DNA of 64,000 nt from Parietaria judaica (GCA_954871525.1 OX940864.1:20826001-20890000), one strand, 5' to 3'. Numbered from the stretch's first letter, positions 10,779 through 22,668 are shown. A program made the numbers and translations. The notes: a model not told the origin generated them from the letters alone.

Positions 10779-11017
10779 TGAGAATATCGACATACTCATA
10801 TCCCACAATTAGTGGAAATAAACACATGAATATTCTATCGATATTATTATAATTGATTGTGTTATAACTGTAGCAAATATTTATCATTTATTGATATTTA
10901 TAGTCATATATTATAATTTATTCCCTCTTGTAAATGCTCAGTACGGGCTTTATTGTAAATGCTCTTGTATATATATCTATTTATGAAATGAATAAAGTAG
11001 TGAAGATTATTATTTCA
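10779..11017 (+). repeat. 5' LTR of Copia element 2
   Basis: 239 bp, starting TGAGAATATC and ending TTATTTCA. The primer site TGGTATCAGAGC follows at 11020-11031. Confidence 0.9.
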
Positions 11018-11057
11018 TATGGTATCAGAGCAAAACTCTTAACTCTTTCCACTCATC

Positions 11058-14000
11058 ATGTCTGATGACAATACACTGTCGTCCAACACCACCATGACCA
11101 CAAATACAACACCATCACCCATTAAAACAGAGCCATACTCTATTCATCACAGTGATAGTCCGTCGATGGTTCTTGTCTCTCCACCCTTAACGGGAGATAA
11201 CTATGGATCTTGGAGTCTTGCAATCACCATGGCACTGCGAGCCAAAAACAAGCTCGGTTTCGTTGACGGGTCGCTTCTCATTCCAAAAGAGCAAGGTGAT
11301 ATTCCTCACTGGGAACGTTGTAATGATCTGGTTAGTAGTTGGATTTTGAATTCTGTCTCTCCGAACATTCGTCCGAGTATCTTGTACGCTGACACTGCAG
11401 CACAAATTTGGATCGATCTCAAGGAGCGTTTTTCTCAATCAAACGCACCAAAAATCTATCAATTAAAATTATCTATCACTTCATTGAAACAAGAAGGTAT
11501 GTCGGTATCTTCATATTTCACACAACTTAAGTCACTGTGGGATGAACTCACATCAATCCTTCCAGTTCCTCCATGTATTTGTGGAAATGCAAAAAGCATC
11601 ATTGATCAACAAAATCAAGATCGTTCCATGGAGTTCTTGCAGGGACTTCATGATAATTTCTCGGCTATTCGCAGTCAAATTCTCTTGATGGAGCCTTTTC
11701 CCACGGTTCAACGCATCTATAATCTAGTGCGTCAGGAAGAAAAGCAACAAGAAATCAATATTCGACCAAATCCTGTTGTCGATTCTGCTGCTCTCCACAC
11801 TTTTAAACCATCACACCGACCACCGGTAAAGCGACAACGCCCTTTTTGTGATCATTGCAGTAAGCATGGGCACACTCTCTCAACATGCTACCAAATTCAT
11901 GGATATCCTGACAAAGGAAAAAGATCGGCCTTATCTCCGGCTGCACCTGTTGTTTTACCGCCGCCATTGACAACCGAACAGTACAACAAAATCTTGGCAT
12001 TTTTGGCTCAAAAGGAATCTGATGGACCGTCCGCTCACCTTGCAAGTACAACCTTAACATTTTCTTTTCCTTTTTGGATTATTGATTCTGGAGCCACAAA
12101 TCATATATGCACGTCATTATCTTTATTTTCATCGTATACTTCCGTTCAAAATAATTTATCGGTTCAAATACCCGATGGCTCTCTAGCGCCTGTGACACAT
12201 ATAGGCACTATTCATTATTCTCCAAAAATTATACTTCAGAATGTTTTATGTATTCCATCATTTAAATTTAATTTTCTTTCGGTTTCACAATTAACAAAGT
12301 CAAGTAGTTGTGATGTCATTTTTTCCGAATATGATTGTGTTTTTCAGGACCGAGCAACGAAAACGACGATTGGTCGAGGTAATGCTCGTGGTGGACTCTT
12401 CTACCTTGTCGAAACTTCACTTTTAAATTCTGCGTTTTCTTTTCAGCCATGTAATAAGTTTGATGTATGGCATTCTAGACTTGGCCACCCATCAACATCT
12501 TGTTTCCAGTTTATTCTTAAGAATTTTCTTAATGTTAGTATTTCTTCTAAAAGTTTTGTTTGCGATGTATGCCCCCGGGCTAAACAATCACGTCTTTCTT
12601 TTCCTCAAAGTACTACATGTTCCTCTCATTCTTTTGAATTGATCCATGTTGATATATGGGGTGCGTTTTCTATACTTTCACATAATGGTTCTCGTTATTT
12701 CTTAACTATCGTCGATGATTATTCTCGTTGCACTTGGGTTTATTTAATGAAAGCTAAATTTGAAACGTTTCATATGATAACCCATTTTTATAATCAAATC
12801 AATCGACAATTCAACACGAGCATCTCAAAAATCCAATATGGAAGTGGAGGAGTTTTTCTTCCTCAATTACAAACAATTCGTTCTGATAATGGAACTGAGT
12901 TTCTTTCCAAACAAATGCAATCTTGGTTCCATGATAATGGAATTATTCACCAACGTAGTTGTGTTGGAACTCCTCAACAAAATGGAATTGTTGAAAGAAA
13001 ACATCGACATCTCCTTGATGTTGCTCGAGCTTTACGTTTTCAAGCCAATTTACCTCTATCTTTTTGGGGCGAGTGTGTTCTCACTGCGGCTTATCTTATC
13101 AACAAACTTCCCACGCCGATACTTCAATACCAATTGCCTCATCAAATTTTAATTGGCACTACTCCATCATATTCTTCTTTGCGGGTTTTCGGTTGCCTAT
13201 GTTTTGCAAAAAATATGCACATCCAACATAAATTTGATGAAAGGGCTAAACCTGGAATTTTTGTTGGTTACCCTTTTGGACAAAAAGGATACCATATTTA
13301 TGACATGAAAACACGATGTGTATACGTTTCCCGTGATGTCATTTTTCTTGAGCTACATTTCCCTATCGTGATATTCCGCCTTCATCACATAGTCAATCAA
13401 TTTCTATTGCACCACTTAATGATGATGACGACATTATTAATCATGTCACTCCTGTTGTAAATAATCTACCTTCCGACTCTGAGACTCCGAATCAAATAAT
13501 GGATAATTCATCTGACAAAGATTTATCGCTTTCGGAGCCGATTGTCACTTTTCCATCTCCATCCAAAGATGCGCCTCAAATTAATGACGATAATCACTCA
13601 TTACCCACGCCTCCATCTCCACGTCGCGTTCGTCGACCGCCTCGTCATCTCAATGACTACATCTGTAATCATGTTTCATCATCTACTAATTTTCCTTTAA
13701 TGGATTATTTTTCTTTGTCATGTTTTAACGACACTCATCGCGCTTTTCTCTCGAATCTCATGCACAATGAAGAGCTAAAATCTTATTCTGAAGCCATCAA
13801 ATCCGTTAAATGGCGTGAGGCTATGGCAAGTGAAATCAATGCCCTTGAAACCAACAAAACTTGGTCTCTTTGCTCGCTTACACCGAACAAAACACCTATC
13901 GGGTGTAAATGGGTGTACAAAATTAAATATCGATCTGACGGTACAATCGAACGCTATAAAGCGCGCCTCATTGCCAAAGGCTACACTCAAGTTGAAGGCA

Positions 14001-15212
14001 TTGATTACCATGATACATTTGCACCAGTTGCTAAGCTGGTCACTGTGCGACTTCTTCTTTCTATTGCGGCAATTAAAAATTGGCCACTTTATCAACTTGA
14101 CGTCAATAATGAATTCCTCCATGGAAATCTTGATGAAGAGGTTTACATGAAACTTCCCCCTAGATTCTCCTCCAACGGCGACACTCGAGTCTGTAAATTA
14201 AATAAATCAATTTATGGACTCAAACAAGCTTCTCGTCAATGGTTTTCTAAATTTTCATCGACTCTCATTAATTGTGGTTTTCACCAATCCATTTCTGATT
14301 ACAGTCTTTTCACATATCACCGTGCAAATATTTCTGTATTTATCCTTGTTTATGTCGACGATATTATTATTACTGGTAACAATGACGTTGTTATTTATAA
14401 AGTCAAAAATTTCCTTGCTCAATCTTTCTCTATCAAGGATCTTGGTATTCTCCGCTATTTTTTTAGGGATAGAAGTCTCGCGATCCTAGAAAGGAATTTT
14501 CTTATGTCAACGAAAATATGTTCTTGATATTTTATCTGATTCTGGTATGATGGGTTCCAGACCATCTTCCTCTCCTATGGAACAACGTCTTCAATTACAA
14601 CCAACAGATGGGACTCCTCTTTCGGATCCAGCTATTTATCGTCGTCTCATAGGACGCCTCCTTTATCTAACAGTTACTCGGCCTGATATTCAATATGCCG
14701 TCAATACTCTTAGCCAGTTCATGACGAATCCTCATTCTGCTCACCTCGATGCAGCCCATCACATTCTACGATATTTAAAAGGATCCATAGGCAAGGGTCT
14801 TATGCTTCCTGCATCTAGTTCTCTCTTTTTACTCGAATATGCCGACTCTGATTGGGCCGATTGCCCGACAACCCGTCGCTCCACCACTGGTTACTTTGTC
14901 ATGCTTGGCTCAAGTCCAGTTTCTTGGAAAACAAAGAAACAACCCACTATATCTCGTTCATCTGCTGAAGCTGAATATCGTTCTCTAGCCGCACTTACGG
15001 CTGAATTACAATGGTTGTGTTATCTTCTCAATGATCTTGGTTTCCCGATTACACAACATATTGCTTCAAATCTTGTATTTCATGAGCGCACCAAACATAT
15101 TGAACTTGATTGTCATTTTGTCCGTGAAAAAATTCAATCAGGTCTTATAACACCGTCATTCATACGTTCGCACGACAATTGGCCGATATCTTCACCAAAC
15201 CACTGGGTGTAG
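11058..15212 (+). pseudogene. Copia 2 gag-pol polyprotein (two frameshifts, RNase H deletion)
   Basis: The ATG at 11058 (MSDDNTLSSN) opens an 800-codon frame. In order it holds GAG with the GDNYGSWSLAMT-like block, zinc knuckle CDHCSKHGHTLSTC, protease WIIDSGATNH, the GAG-pre-integrase HSRLGHPS, integrase (VDDYSR, IRSDNGTEF, GTPQQNGIVERKH) and its C-terminal FGCLCFAKN. A frameshift near 13350 moves the reading into 13499-14527, with reverse transcriptase (CKWVYKIK, YVDDIIITG). A second shift near 14470 leads to RNase H in 14547-15212. In RNase H the usual YCDNQAAL segment between ITQ and HIASN is missing (in-frame deletion of about a dozen codons near 15055), which removes a catalytic Asp. 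Normal Copia polyproteins are one frame of about 1,300-1,450 aa, so this copy is inactive despite its young LTRs. Confidence 0.9.
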
Positions 15213-15287
15213 CCACATTCCATCGACTTGTTTGCAAGTTGGGTTTTCAAGACATCTCTTTCCCACCTCCAACTTGAAGGGGGGTAT

Positions 15288-15527
15288 TGAGAATATCGAC
15301 GTACTCATATCCCACAATTAGTGGAAATAAACACATGAATATTCTATCGATATTATTATAATTGATTGTGTTATATAACTGTAGCAAATATTTATCATTT
15401 ATTGATATTTATAGTCATATATTATAATTTATTCACTCTTGTAAATGCTCAGTACAGTACGGGCTTTATTGTAAATGCTCTTGTATATATATATCTATTC
15501 ATGAAATGAATAAAGTAGTGAAGATTA
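15288..15527 (+). repeat. 3' LTR of Copia element 2 (end truncated)
   Basis: Starts TGAGAATATCGACGTAC after the purine tract. It carries a 5-bp insertion (cagtacagtacggg) and a TA insertion relative to the 5' LTR, and stops short of the terminal TTATTTCA. Confidence 0.88.
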
Positions 15528-15534
15528 CCATATA

Positions 15535-15775
15535 TGAAATAATAATCTTCACTACTTTATTCATTTCATGAATAGATATATATATACAAGAGCATTTACA
15601 ATAAAGCCCGTACTGAGCATTTACAAGAGGGAATAAATTATAATATATGCCTATAAATATCAATAAATGATAAATATTTGCTACAGTTATAACACAATCA
15701 ATTATAATAACATCGATAGAATATTCATGTGTTTATTTCCACTAATTGTGGGATATGAGTATGTCGATATTCTCA
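15535..15775 (-). repeat. Complete LTR of the Copia 2 family in inverted orientation
   Basis: Seen: 241 bp reading as the reverse complement of the 5' LTR from TGAAATAATAATC to GATATTCTCA. It shares the 5' LTR's variants (cagtacggg, attccctc, gacatactc), not those of the neighbouring 3' LTR. On the minus strand it is followed by tatatggta, which resembles the first bases of the primer site (tatggtatc). Together with the 3' LTR it makes a palindrome of nearly 500 bp with a tiny centre at about 15528-15534. Confidence 0.88.
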
Positions 15776-15893
15776 ATAGTCTTGGCATACTCCACCTTGC
15801 TTCAACCGACGGTTTTATTAATCCGTGGTTGAAGCTCCAAAATTGGGCTAAAAAAATTTACGGAAAAATTCCCAAAAAAATTTGCGCCGGCCG
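15776..15893. other. Right flank of Copia 2, short CACTA-like remnant
   Basis: Minus-strand 15800-15776 reads KVEYAKT, matching the EYAK repeats on the other side of the insertion. The rest is noncoding. Confidence 0.35.
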
Positions 15894-16280
15894 AAAAGTT
15901 CAAACCACGAAATTTAAACAATTTTACGTTTTGTCCTCTTTAAAATCAACTGACGTACATCAGCCACGCATGAATTTAAACGGAGAGATAAATAATATTA
16001 CATGTAAATGACATTTCTTATTTTTCTAATATTTAATGCAATATAATATCACACGTTTTCATTATTGAAACATATAATTATATTCGCAAAAAGTTCAAAC
16101 CACGAAATTTGAACAATATTACGTGTTGTCCTCTTTAAAATCAATTGACACATCAGCCATGCATGAATTTTAACAGAGAGATAAATAATATTACATGTAA
16201 ATGACATTTCTTATTTTTCTAATATTTAATGCAATATAATATCACACGTTTTCATTATTGAAACATATAATTATATTCGA
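15894..16280. repeat. Two tandem copies of a ~195-bp unit
   Basis: Copy 1 is 15894-16088 and copy 2 is 16089-16280. Both start aaaagttcaaaccacgaaat and end ataattatattcg. The 3' 110 bases are nearly identical while the first 80 carry several changes. No ORF is conserved across the copies. Confidence 0.9.
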
Positions 16281-17023
16281 AAATCAAGTTACAAAAAAAA
16301 AAAAAATTAATTCAAAAAATAAGTTCAAAAGAAATCTCTACAAAAAGTAATATCTTAGTTATTGATTTTCGGTCGCACGTTAGAATCAGTGTAGAAAAAG
16401 TAGAAAAAAGACAACCAATTTGTAAAGAAGCCGCGAATTGGTAAACAATCAAGGCTGTTGCTTACTTGGAAACTGTTTACAAACACCGGAATTGGAATCA
16501 TTTATCATTTATCATGGCGGCGAAGAAGAAGGCTAAAAGGGTCATTTCAGAAGGTCGAGATTGATATGGTCCATGGTAATTTAATCATTTATCATAGTTA
16601 TATACGTTATTTAAAAACAAAATTATCTTTAAAAAAATAACTATTTCAATTCTACTCTAATAAATTTTTAATTTTTATTATTCTTTCACCCATAATAATG
16701 CTATTGCTTACTATCAAACCCTGACTCAATATATATTTCATATTGATCTTCAATTTTGTAATTTTGTCCAAACGACAAGTAAATACAACATAAAAAGTTC
16801 CATATAAACGACACCATAAAAAGTACAGCAGATAAATTATACTGCAATACGAAAGAATTGGCTGAAAGACCTCAACCGAGATGTCGTTTCGGTCCCTACC
16901 CTCGTTATGTCCTGTAATTTCTTTTACATTTATTTTTCGCCCTAATAAATACAAATCGCGATGAAATAGAATTTGATCCCGGCAAAGAGCTTAGGCTTAA
17001 TAACATGAATTTTCATTAATAGT
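16281..17023. other. AT-rich noncoding stretch
   Basis: No gene is recognised. It lies downstream (on the minus strand) of the BRCT pseudogene stop codon, so part may be its old 3' UTR. Confidence 0.4.
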
Positions 17024-17097
17024 CTACAAGCAGTATGATAGTGCACGCTGTATTTGGTGAAAAATTACATTGTTGAGAGCGTTTAGCAGGCCCAATC
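17024..17097 (-). pseudogene. BRCT-domain pseudogene, 3' end of last exon
   Basis: This piece continues the frame of 23457-23363 across Copia element 3. If the element and one CAATC copy are ignored, the minus strand reads on through GPRLGLLNALNNVIF and ends at TAG (17026-17024). Known: plant BRCA1/BARD1-type BRCT domains end in a GPRLGRLR-like block. The join is supported by unbroken frame and by the target duplication. Confidence 0.6.
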
Positions 17098-17905
17098 TGT
17101 TGGAATATGTGTTTCCAATAATGTTCTAATAAAGATTATGAAGAAAGTGTCGAATCAACGATCTTATCGAAGAGCTTCATCGAGAAGAATGAAGTGCGAT
17201 GAACGTTTCTTTGAGGTACTTCCTCGAAGATGTATCGTCGATCGTCGAGTGCAACGATACATCCTCGATGATACATCGTCGATCGTTGAGTGCGGCGATA
17301 CTTCCTCGAAGATGTATCGTCGATCGTCGAGTGCGACGATACATCGTCGATCGTCGAGTGCTACGATACTTCCTCGAAGATGTATCGTCGATCGTCGAGT
17401 GCGACGATACTTCCTCGAAGATGTATCGTCGATCGTCGAGTGCGACGATACATCCTCGAAGATACATCGATGAGGTTGACATGGAATTTCATTGAGTATG
17501 AACTTCATCAAAGTCGATAAGCGACGGTTGATAGTTTCTAGTCGTTGAGGGCAGTTACTTGCCGTTGGAGTTTGAGTCAATAACTGACAAACCGAAGGGT
17601 CGCTACCTTCCAAATGTAACCGTTATTGAGCTCTATAAATACTGAACGTTTACTCACAATATAATATACCGAGATTGATTTAAAAATCACACAACAAAAA
17701 CTTTCTTCTTTTCCAGATCGTGTTCTTGCTTTCTGAACAAAGTGTTCATCGTCTTTGTCACTTTGCTCATAAAGGCTTGTCTTATCCTAGGTATTCTTGC
17801 GCGCAGACTCTAAGACGTTTAAGAGTGCTCGAAATACTATTAGGAAAGCGCATCACATACGTGATTCAAGTCCCGACGTGTTCAACTTTGAAGAGGTTTC
17901 TAACA
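17098..17905 (+). repeat. 5' LTR of Copia element 3 with internal minisatellite
   Basis: TATA box TATAAAT at 17634-17640. A ~41-bp minisatellite occupies 17219-17470: units of cctcgaagatgtatcgtcg plus atcgtcgagtgcgacgatac, in which GTATCGTCG and CGACGATAC can pair into a hairpin. About six units are seen, against about four in the 3' LTR. Confidence 0.92.
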
Positions 17906-17925
17906 GTCTAATAGTATCTACCATC

Positions 17926-20900
17926 ATGGCCACCGACGCCTCTGTTTCAAGCATCAAGGTCATGAACCAGGACCTCGTGAAGTTGGATCGCTTCGACAGG
18001 ACGAATTTCACTCGCTGTCAGGACAAGATGATCTTCCTGCTCACTGCTCTGAAGATCTTCTACATCCTTGACCCGGAGTTGGAGCTAATTCCGGAACCCA
18101 CTTACGCTGATTCTGATGATGTCAAAGCCGGGCGCAAGAAGCGCAAAGAGGATGAACTTCTGTGTCGTGGACACATTCTGAACACTCTCTCCGACCGTCT
18201 CCATGATCTCTACACCGACAACGCATCCGCCGTTGACATCTGGAAGGCGCTGGAGTTCAAATTTCGTGCCGATGAGGAAGGTACGAAGAAATTTCTCATC
18301 TCTGAGTATTTCGATTTCAGGATGACGGATGCGAAGTCCATCCTCACCCAAGTGCATGAGTTGCAAGTCCTTGTGAACAAGTTGAAGGCTGTGAAGATTG
18401 ATATTCCGGAGCCCTTCCAATCATTGCGAAATTGCCGTCGTCTTGGAAGAGTTATCGGAAGAAGTTGCTTCACAACTCGGAGGATTTCTCTCTGGAAAAG
18501 ATCCAGAAACACCTTCGAATCGAGGAGGAATCGAAGGAGAGGGAGAAATCCGACAACTTCGGGAGTTCCAAGGCTAACGCGGTGAGCGCGAAGGGCAAAC
18601 AACACAATGCGAGGAAGAATTTCTTCGGTCCAAAGAAGGACCAGAAATTCAAATCCTCAGGTGCTTCGAAGGGACCAAAGTCTGGAGGCTGCTATGTGTG
18701 CGGCAAGCCTGGACATTTCGCAAGGGACTGCAGGGTGCGAAAGGCCCAGAATCCCGAGGCGAACGCTGTCAAGGCCGACGACAACATTGTCGCTACTGTG
18801 AGCGAGATCAATACTGTTCGCAGCAAGGTTCAAGGATGGTGGTACGATACTTGTGCCACCGTTCATGTCTCCTACGACAGGGCTGCCTTCAAGACCTACT
18901 CTGAAGTCAATGGTGGACAAGAAGTTCAGATGGGAAATGAAGGGCGCTCGAAGATCGTCGGTACTGGAACCGTTGAACTGAACTTCACTTCTGGAAAGAA
19001 AGTGACGTTGTTCAACGTGCTCCACGTGCCTGACATGTCTAGGAACCTAGTCAGCGGGGACCTTCTGTGTAAGCCGGGCATTAAGTCCGTGTATGAGTCG
19101 GACAAGTTAATCTTGACCCGTAATGGGATGTTTGTCGGGAAGAGTTATTCGGCCGATGGGATGGTCAAACTCTGTACTGTTGACAACATAATTAATAAAG
19201 TATCTTCTTCTGCGTATTTCTCTTGTTCGGTATCTTTATGGCATAATAGATTAGCACATATCGGCAAAAGTACCATGAAAAGGTTAATTAAATCTGGTTT
19301 AATATCGTGCAAAATTGAAGATTTTGAAAAATGTGAGATTTGTGTTAAATAAAAAATGATTAAGAAACCTTTTCATAGTGTAGAGAGAAATACAAAGTTG
19401 CTAGATCTTGTGCATTCTGATTTATGTGAATTTAACGGAATGAAAACTCGAGGAGGTAATAGATAATATATTACCGTCATCGATGATTGCCCGATGTTTA
19501 CATACGTTTATCTTTTAAAGCATAAAGACGAAGCTTTCAATGCTTTTAAGATTTACAAAGCTGAAGTGGAAAATCAATTGGGAATTAAGATCAAAATCCT
19601 TAAAAGTGATAGGGGCGGAGAGTATTTTCCCAATACTTTTAATGTGTTTTGCGAAGAAAACGGCATTAACCATGAGTATTCAGCACCTCGAACACCACAA
19701 CAAAACGGTTTAGCCGAACGCAAAATAGAACTTATCAAGAGATGATAAATTCTATGTTAATGCATTCAAAGCTACATTTTAATTTGTGGGGTGAAGCACT
19801 ACTGTGTGCATGTCACATTTGGAATAGAATTCCTTTGAAGAACACCGGTATTTCACCGTACGAACTTTGGAAAGGACGTACACCAAATATTGGTTATTTT
19901 AGAGTGTGGGGGTGCGTCGCCTACTACAAAAATATGGATCCGAAAAGGACCAAGTTGGGTCCTCGCGGAATCAAGAGTGTTTTTGTTGGTTATGCGACAA
20001 ACAGCAAGGCATTTAGACTCCTCAATTTAGAGTCCAATGTCATAGTGGAGTCACGAGAAGTGGAATTCTTTGAGAACCTTATCACGTCGGATAAAGGTTC
20101 TGAGATATCCACTCGCGAGGAACAACGCGAGGAAGGTTCCTCAAAGTTCGATGAAGATTTTCGCGAGGACGGTTCATCGAGGTTCGACGAGGAATGTCAC
20201 GAGGAAGGTTCCTCGAGGGTCGACTTCGATCGTCGCGAGGAAGGTTCGTCGAGGGTCGATGAAGATCGTCGCGATGAAAGTTCATCGAGGATCGACGAGG
20301 ACAATCTAGATGAACATCTCGACGAACTTTTTCCGAGAATCGTCGACGAACATCGCGATAAGCGCTCATCGCATGTCTGCGACGAACGTGAAGAAAGAAA
20401 TTGCGACGAACTTCGCAATACAATTCCTCACATTCATGAGCGACGAATAAGCAAAAGAATTCGGAAAATGAAGGATTGAGGACCGAATGAAATCGACTCT
20501 CAACTTATCTCCTTTTATCATGTCGAAGGAGATAGAGAGAACTTCGTTTGAAAGATCCCGATCATTCTTCTCGTGGAAGATGATCCGAGGACTTATAAAG
20601 AAGCAATGGCTTCTCGAGACTCAGCTTTCTGGAAAGATGTTATTCAAGATGAGATGGACTCTACTATCTCAAACCACACTTGGGAGCTCGTAGATTTTCC
20701 CAAAGGATCGAGACCCATTGGATGTAAGTGGGTGTTCAAGAAGAAGTATCACATCGATGGTACTTTGAACACTTACAAGGCTAGATTAGTAGCGAAGGGA
20801 TTTCGACAAAAGGAAGGTATTGATTACTTCGATACCTATGCACCGGTATCAAGGACTACGACAGTAAGAATACTATTTGCGTTAGCCTCCTTGCACAATC

Positions 20901-21917
20901 TTTTTGTTCATCAAATGGATGTCAAGACAGCATTCTTGAATGGAGATCTCGACGAGGAGATTTACATGGAGCAACCTGAGGGTTATGTGCTTCCTGGAAA
21001 TGAACAAAAGGTGTACAGGCTTGTCAAATCATTATATGGTTTGAAACAAGCTCCTAAGCAGTGGCATCAAAAGCTTGACTCGGTCATTCTTGCAAATGGA
21101 TTTGTTCACAATGTTTGTGATAAATGTTTGTACATGAAAATGTGTGGCAAAACCGTGATATTTCTTTGTCTCTACGTTGATGATATGTTGATCATTAGCA
21201 ACGAGATGAATGGAATTTCAGAAACAAAGAGGTTTATATCTTCCACGTTCAAGATGAAAGATCTTGGACAAGTTGACACGATTATTGGGATCAAGGTTAA
21301 GCGAACCAGTGGGGGTTATGAACTTAGTCAATTACACTATGTCGAGAAAGTGTTAGACAAGTTCAAACATTTGAAGTTCAAAGAGGTGAACACCCCGTTT
21401 GATCCAAGTGTCAAACTTGAGAAAAATAGTGGAAGAGACGTAGCTCAATTGGAATACGCGAGCGCCGTCGGATGTCTTATGTACTTGATGCAATGTACAA
21501 GACCCGACATAGCTTTTTCGGTTAGTAAAATGAGCAGATTTACTAGCAATCCAAGCAATGAGCATTTGAAGGTAATCGGTAGGATATTTGGTTTTTGTTG
21601 AAAACTAAGAACCTTGGCCTCCAATACGGTCGTTTTCCAGCTATTGAAGGATATACCGACTCATGTTGGATATCGAGTGTCGGCGACAATAAGTCGACGA
21701 CAGGTTGGGTTTTCACAATTGCCGGAGGGGCAATTTATTGGAAGAGCAAGAAACAAACGTGTATTACCCATTCGACCATGGAGTCTGAGTTTGTGGCTCT
21801 TGCCTCCGCAGGTCAAGAGGCTGAATGGTTGAGGGATCTTCTCTTAGAAGCTCGGTTGGCTCGAGAAAATATATCTAAGGTGTCGATACATTGTGATAGC
21901 CAAGTCACTTTAGCATG
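17926..21917 (+). pseudogene. Copia 3 gag-pol, multiple stops and frameshifts
   Basis: The ATG at 17926 (MATDASVSSIKV) starts GAG. A deletion near 18419 shifts the frame to 18432-19352, which holds the zinc knuckle CYVCGKPGHFARDC, a protease-like WWYDTCATVHVSYD (Cys where D-S/T-G is usual) and GAG-pre-integrase HNRLAHIG. Stops lie at 19349 and 19464. Integrase follows (SDRGGEYF, TPQQNGLAERK), with a shift near 19740, then WGEALLCACHIWNRIP and the integrase tail VFVGYATNSKAF. A repetitive acidic linker lies at 20097-20400. Reverse transcriptase is at 20573-21601 (GCKWVFKKKY, DVKTAFLNGDL, YVDDMLII) and RNase H at about 21595-21917 (ESEFVALASA, then a stop). Inactive. Confidence 0.9.
20097..20420 (+). 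repeat. Repetitive acidic linker between integrase and RT of Copia 3
   Basis: About eight imperfect 36-bp units (cgcgaggaaggttcctcgag...) encode REEGSSRVDEDR-type 12-residue repeats. They sit in the normally variable linker between integrase and reverse transcriptase and keep one open frame. The role is unknown. Confidence 0.8.
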
Positions 21918-22668
21918 AGCATACAACGAAGTGTATAATGGGAAGTCTAGACACATAAGTCTGAGACATGATTATGTGAGAAAATTGATCAAGATGGGAT
22001 CATTTCTCTGTCATTTGTGAGGACGAGCTATAACTTAGCCAATCCATTTACTAAACCACTGGCAAGAGATTTAGATAGATCCACCTCGAGAGGTATGGGA
22101 TCAAAACTCCTTGAATAAGAGTTCTAGTCAATGATAGCAACCCAATATAATGTTAGAAAATCTTTAACCTTATATTCAATGGGTAACAACAAGTCATTGA
22201 ATTGGATGAGTGCAACATTTTATCAAATGTTGGCTGTCGCATTCTGAGGGTTGAGTTTTTATAACTCTTAATGAAGTTCAGTAATGTGTACATGTATCTG
22301 TAAAGTGACAGAGATACTGTATGAACTTCACCTACGTGAATTTAAAGATGGTGCCGTCTTAAAGTGAGATTTGGAATTTATCTCATATTGGAATTTATCT
22401 CATAAAAAAATTCATTAGACAGGAAAAGCACATGGCCATTAACGGTGCTAAGCGAGAGGTGAAAGCGAAGAACTTTTAAAGGTTGTGTGTAGACCTTCAC
22501 CGATTTTATCACAAGAAATAACAGGTTCAAAGCCTAGCTACCTGGGATTTCGATAAAATTTTGTGATTGTTTTACTAAGGTCAGGTTCAAATCGAAAGAT
22601 ACCTAACTGTATTGATATCCTTTATTTTATAATCTGGGAAATTTATCCTTATTAGAACAGTGGGGGAT

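Larger units (their letters stand above)
10779..15527 (+). mobile_element. Copia LTR retrotransposon 2 (recent, defective), with inverted extra LTR downstream
   Basis: Seen: 5' LTR 10779-11017 (239 bp), tRNA-iMet primer site at 11020-11031, gag-pol coding region, purine tract gaagggggg (15276-15284), and 3' LTR from 15288. The 3' LTR lacks its last ~8-9 bases: after gaagatta (to 15527) it runs into ccatatatgaaat. The two LTRs differ by only about three substitutions and three small indels, so the element is young. No 5-bp target duplication is seen: the left flank is TTTAT and no matching copy follows either the 3' LTR or the inverted LTR. The GAG and primer-site layout fits a plant Ty1/Copia lineage. 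Confidence 0.9.

Noticed and set aside
10774..15780. 5-bp target duplication for Copia 2
   Set aside because: TTTAT on the left does not match ATAGT after the inverted LTR or the bases after the 3' LTR; none could be assigned.
17138..17613. Overlapping ORFs on both strands in the Copia 3 LTR
   Set aside because: They arise from the 41-bp minisatellite (no stops in several frames) and recur in the 3' LTR; no protein is expected from U3.
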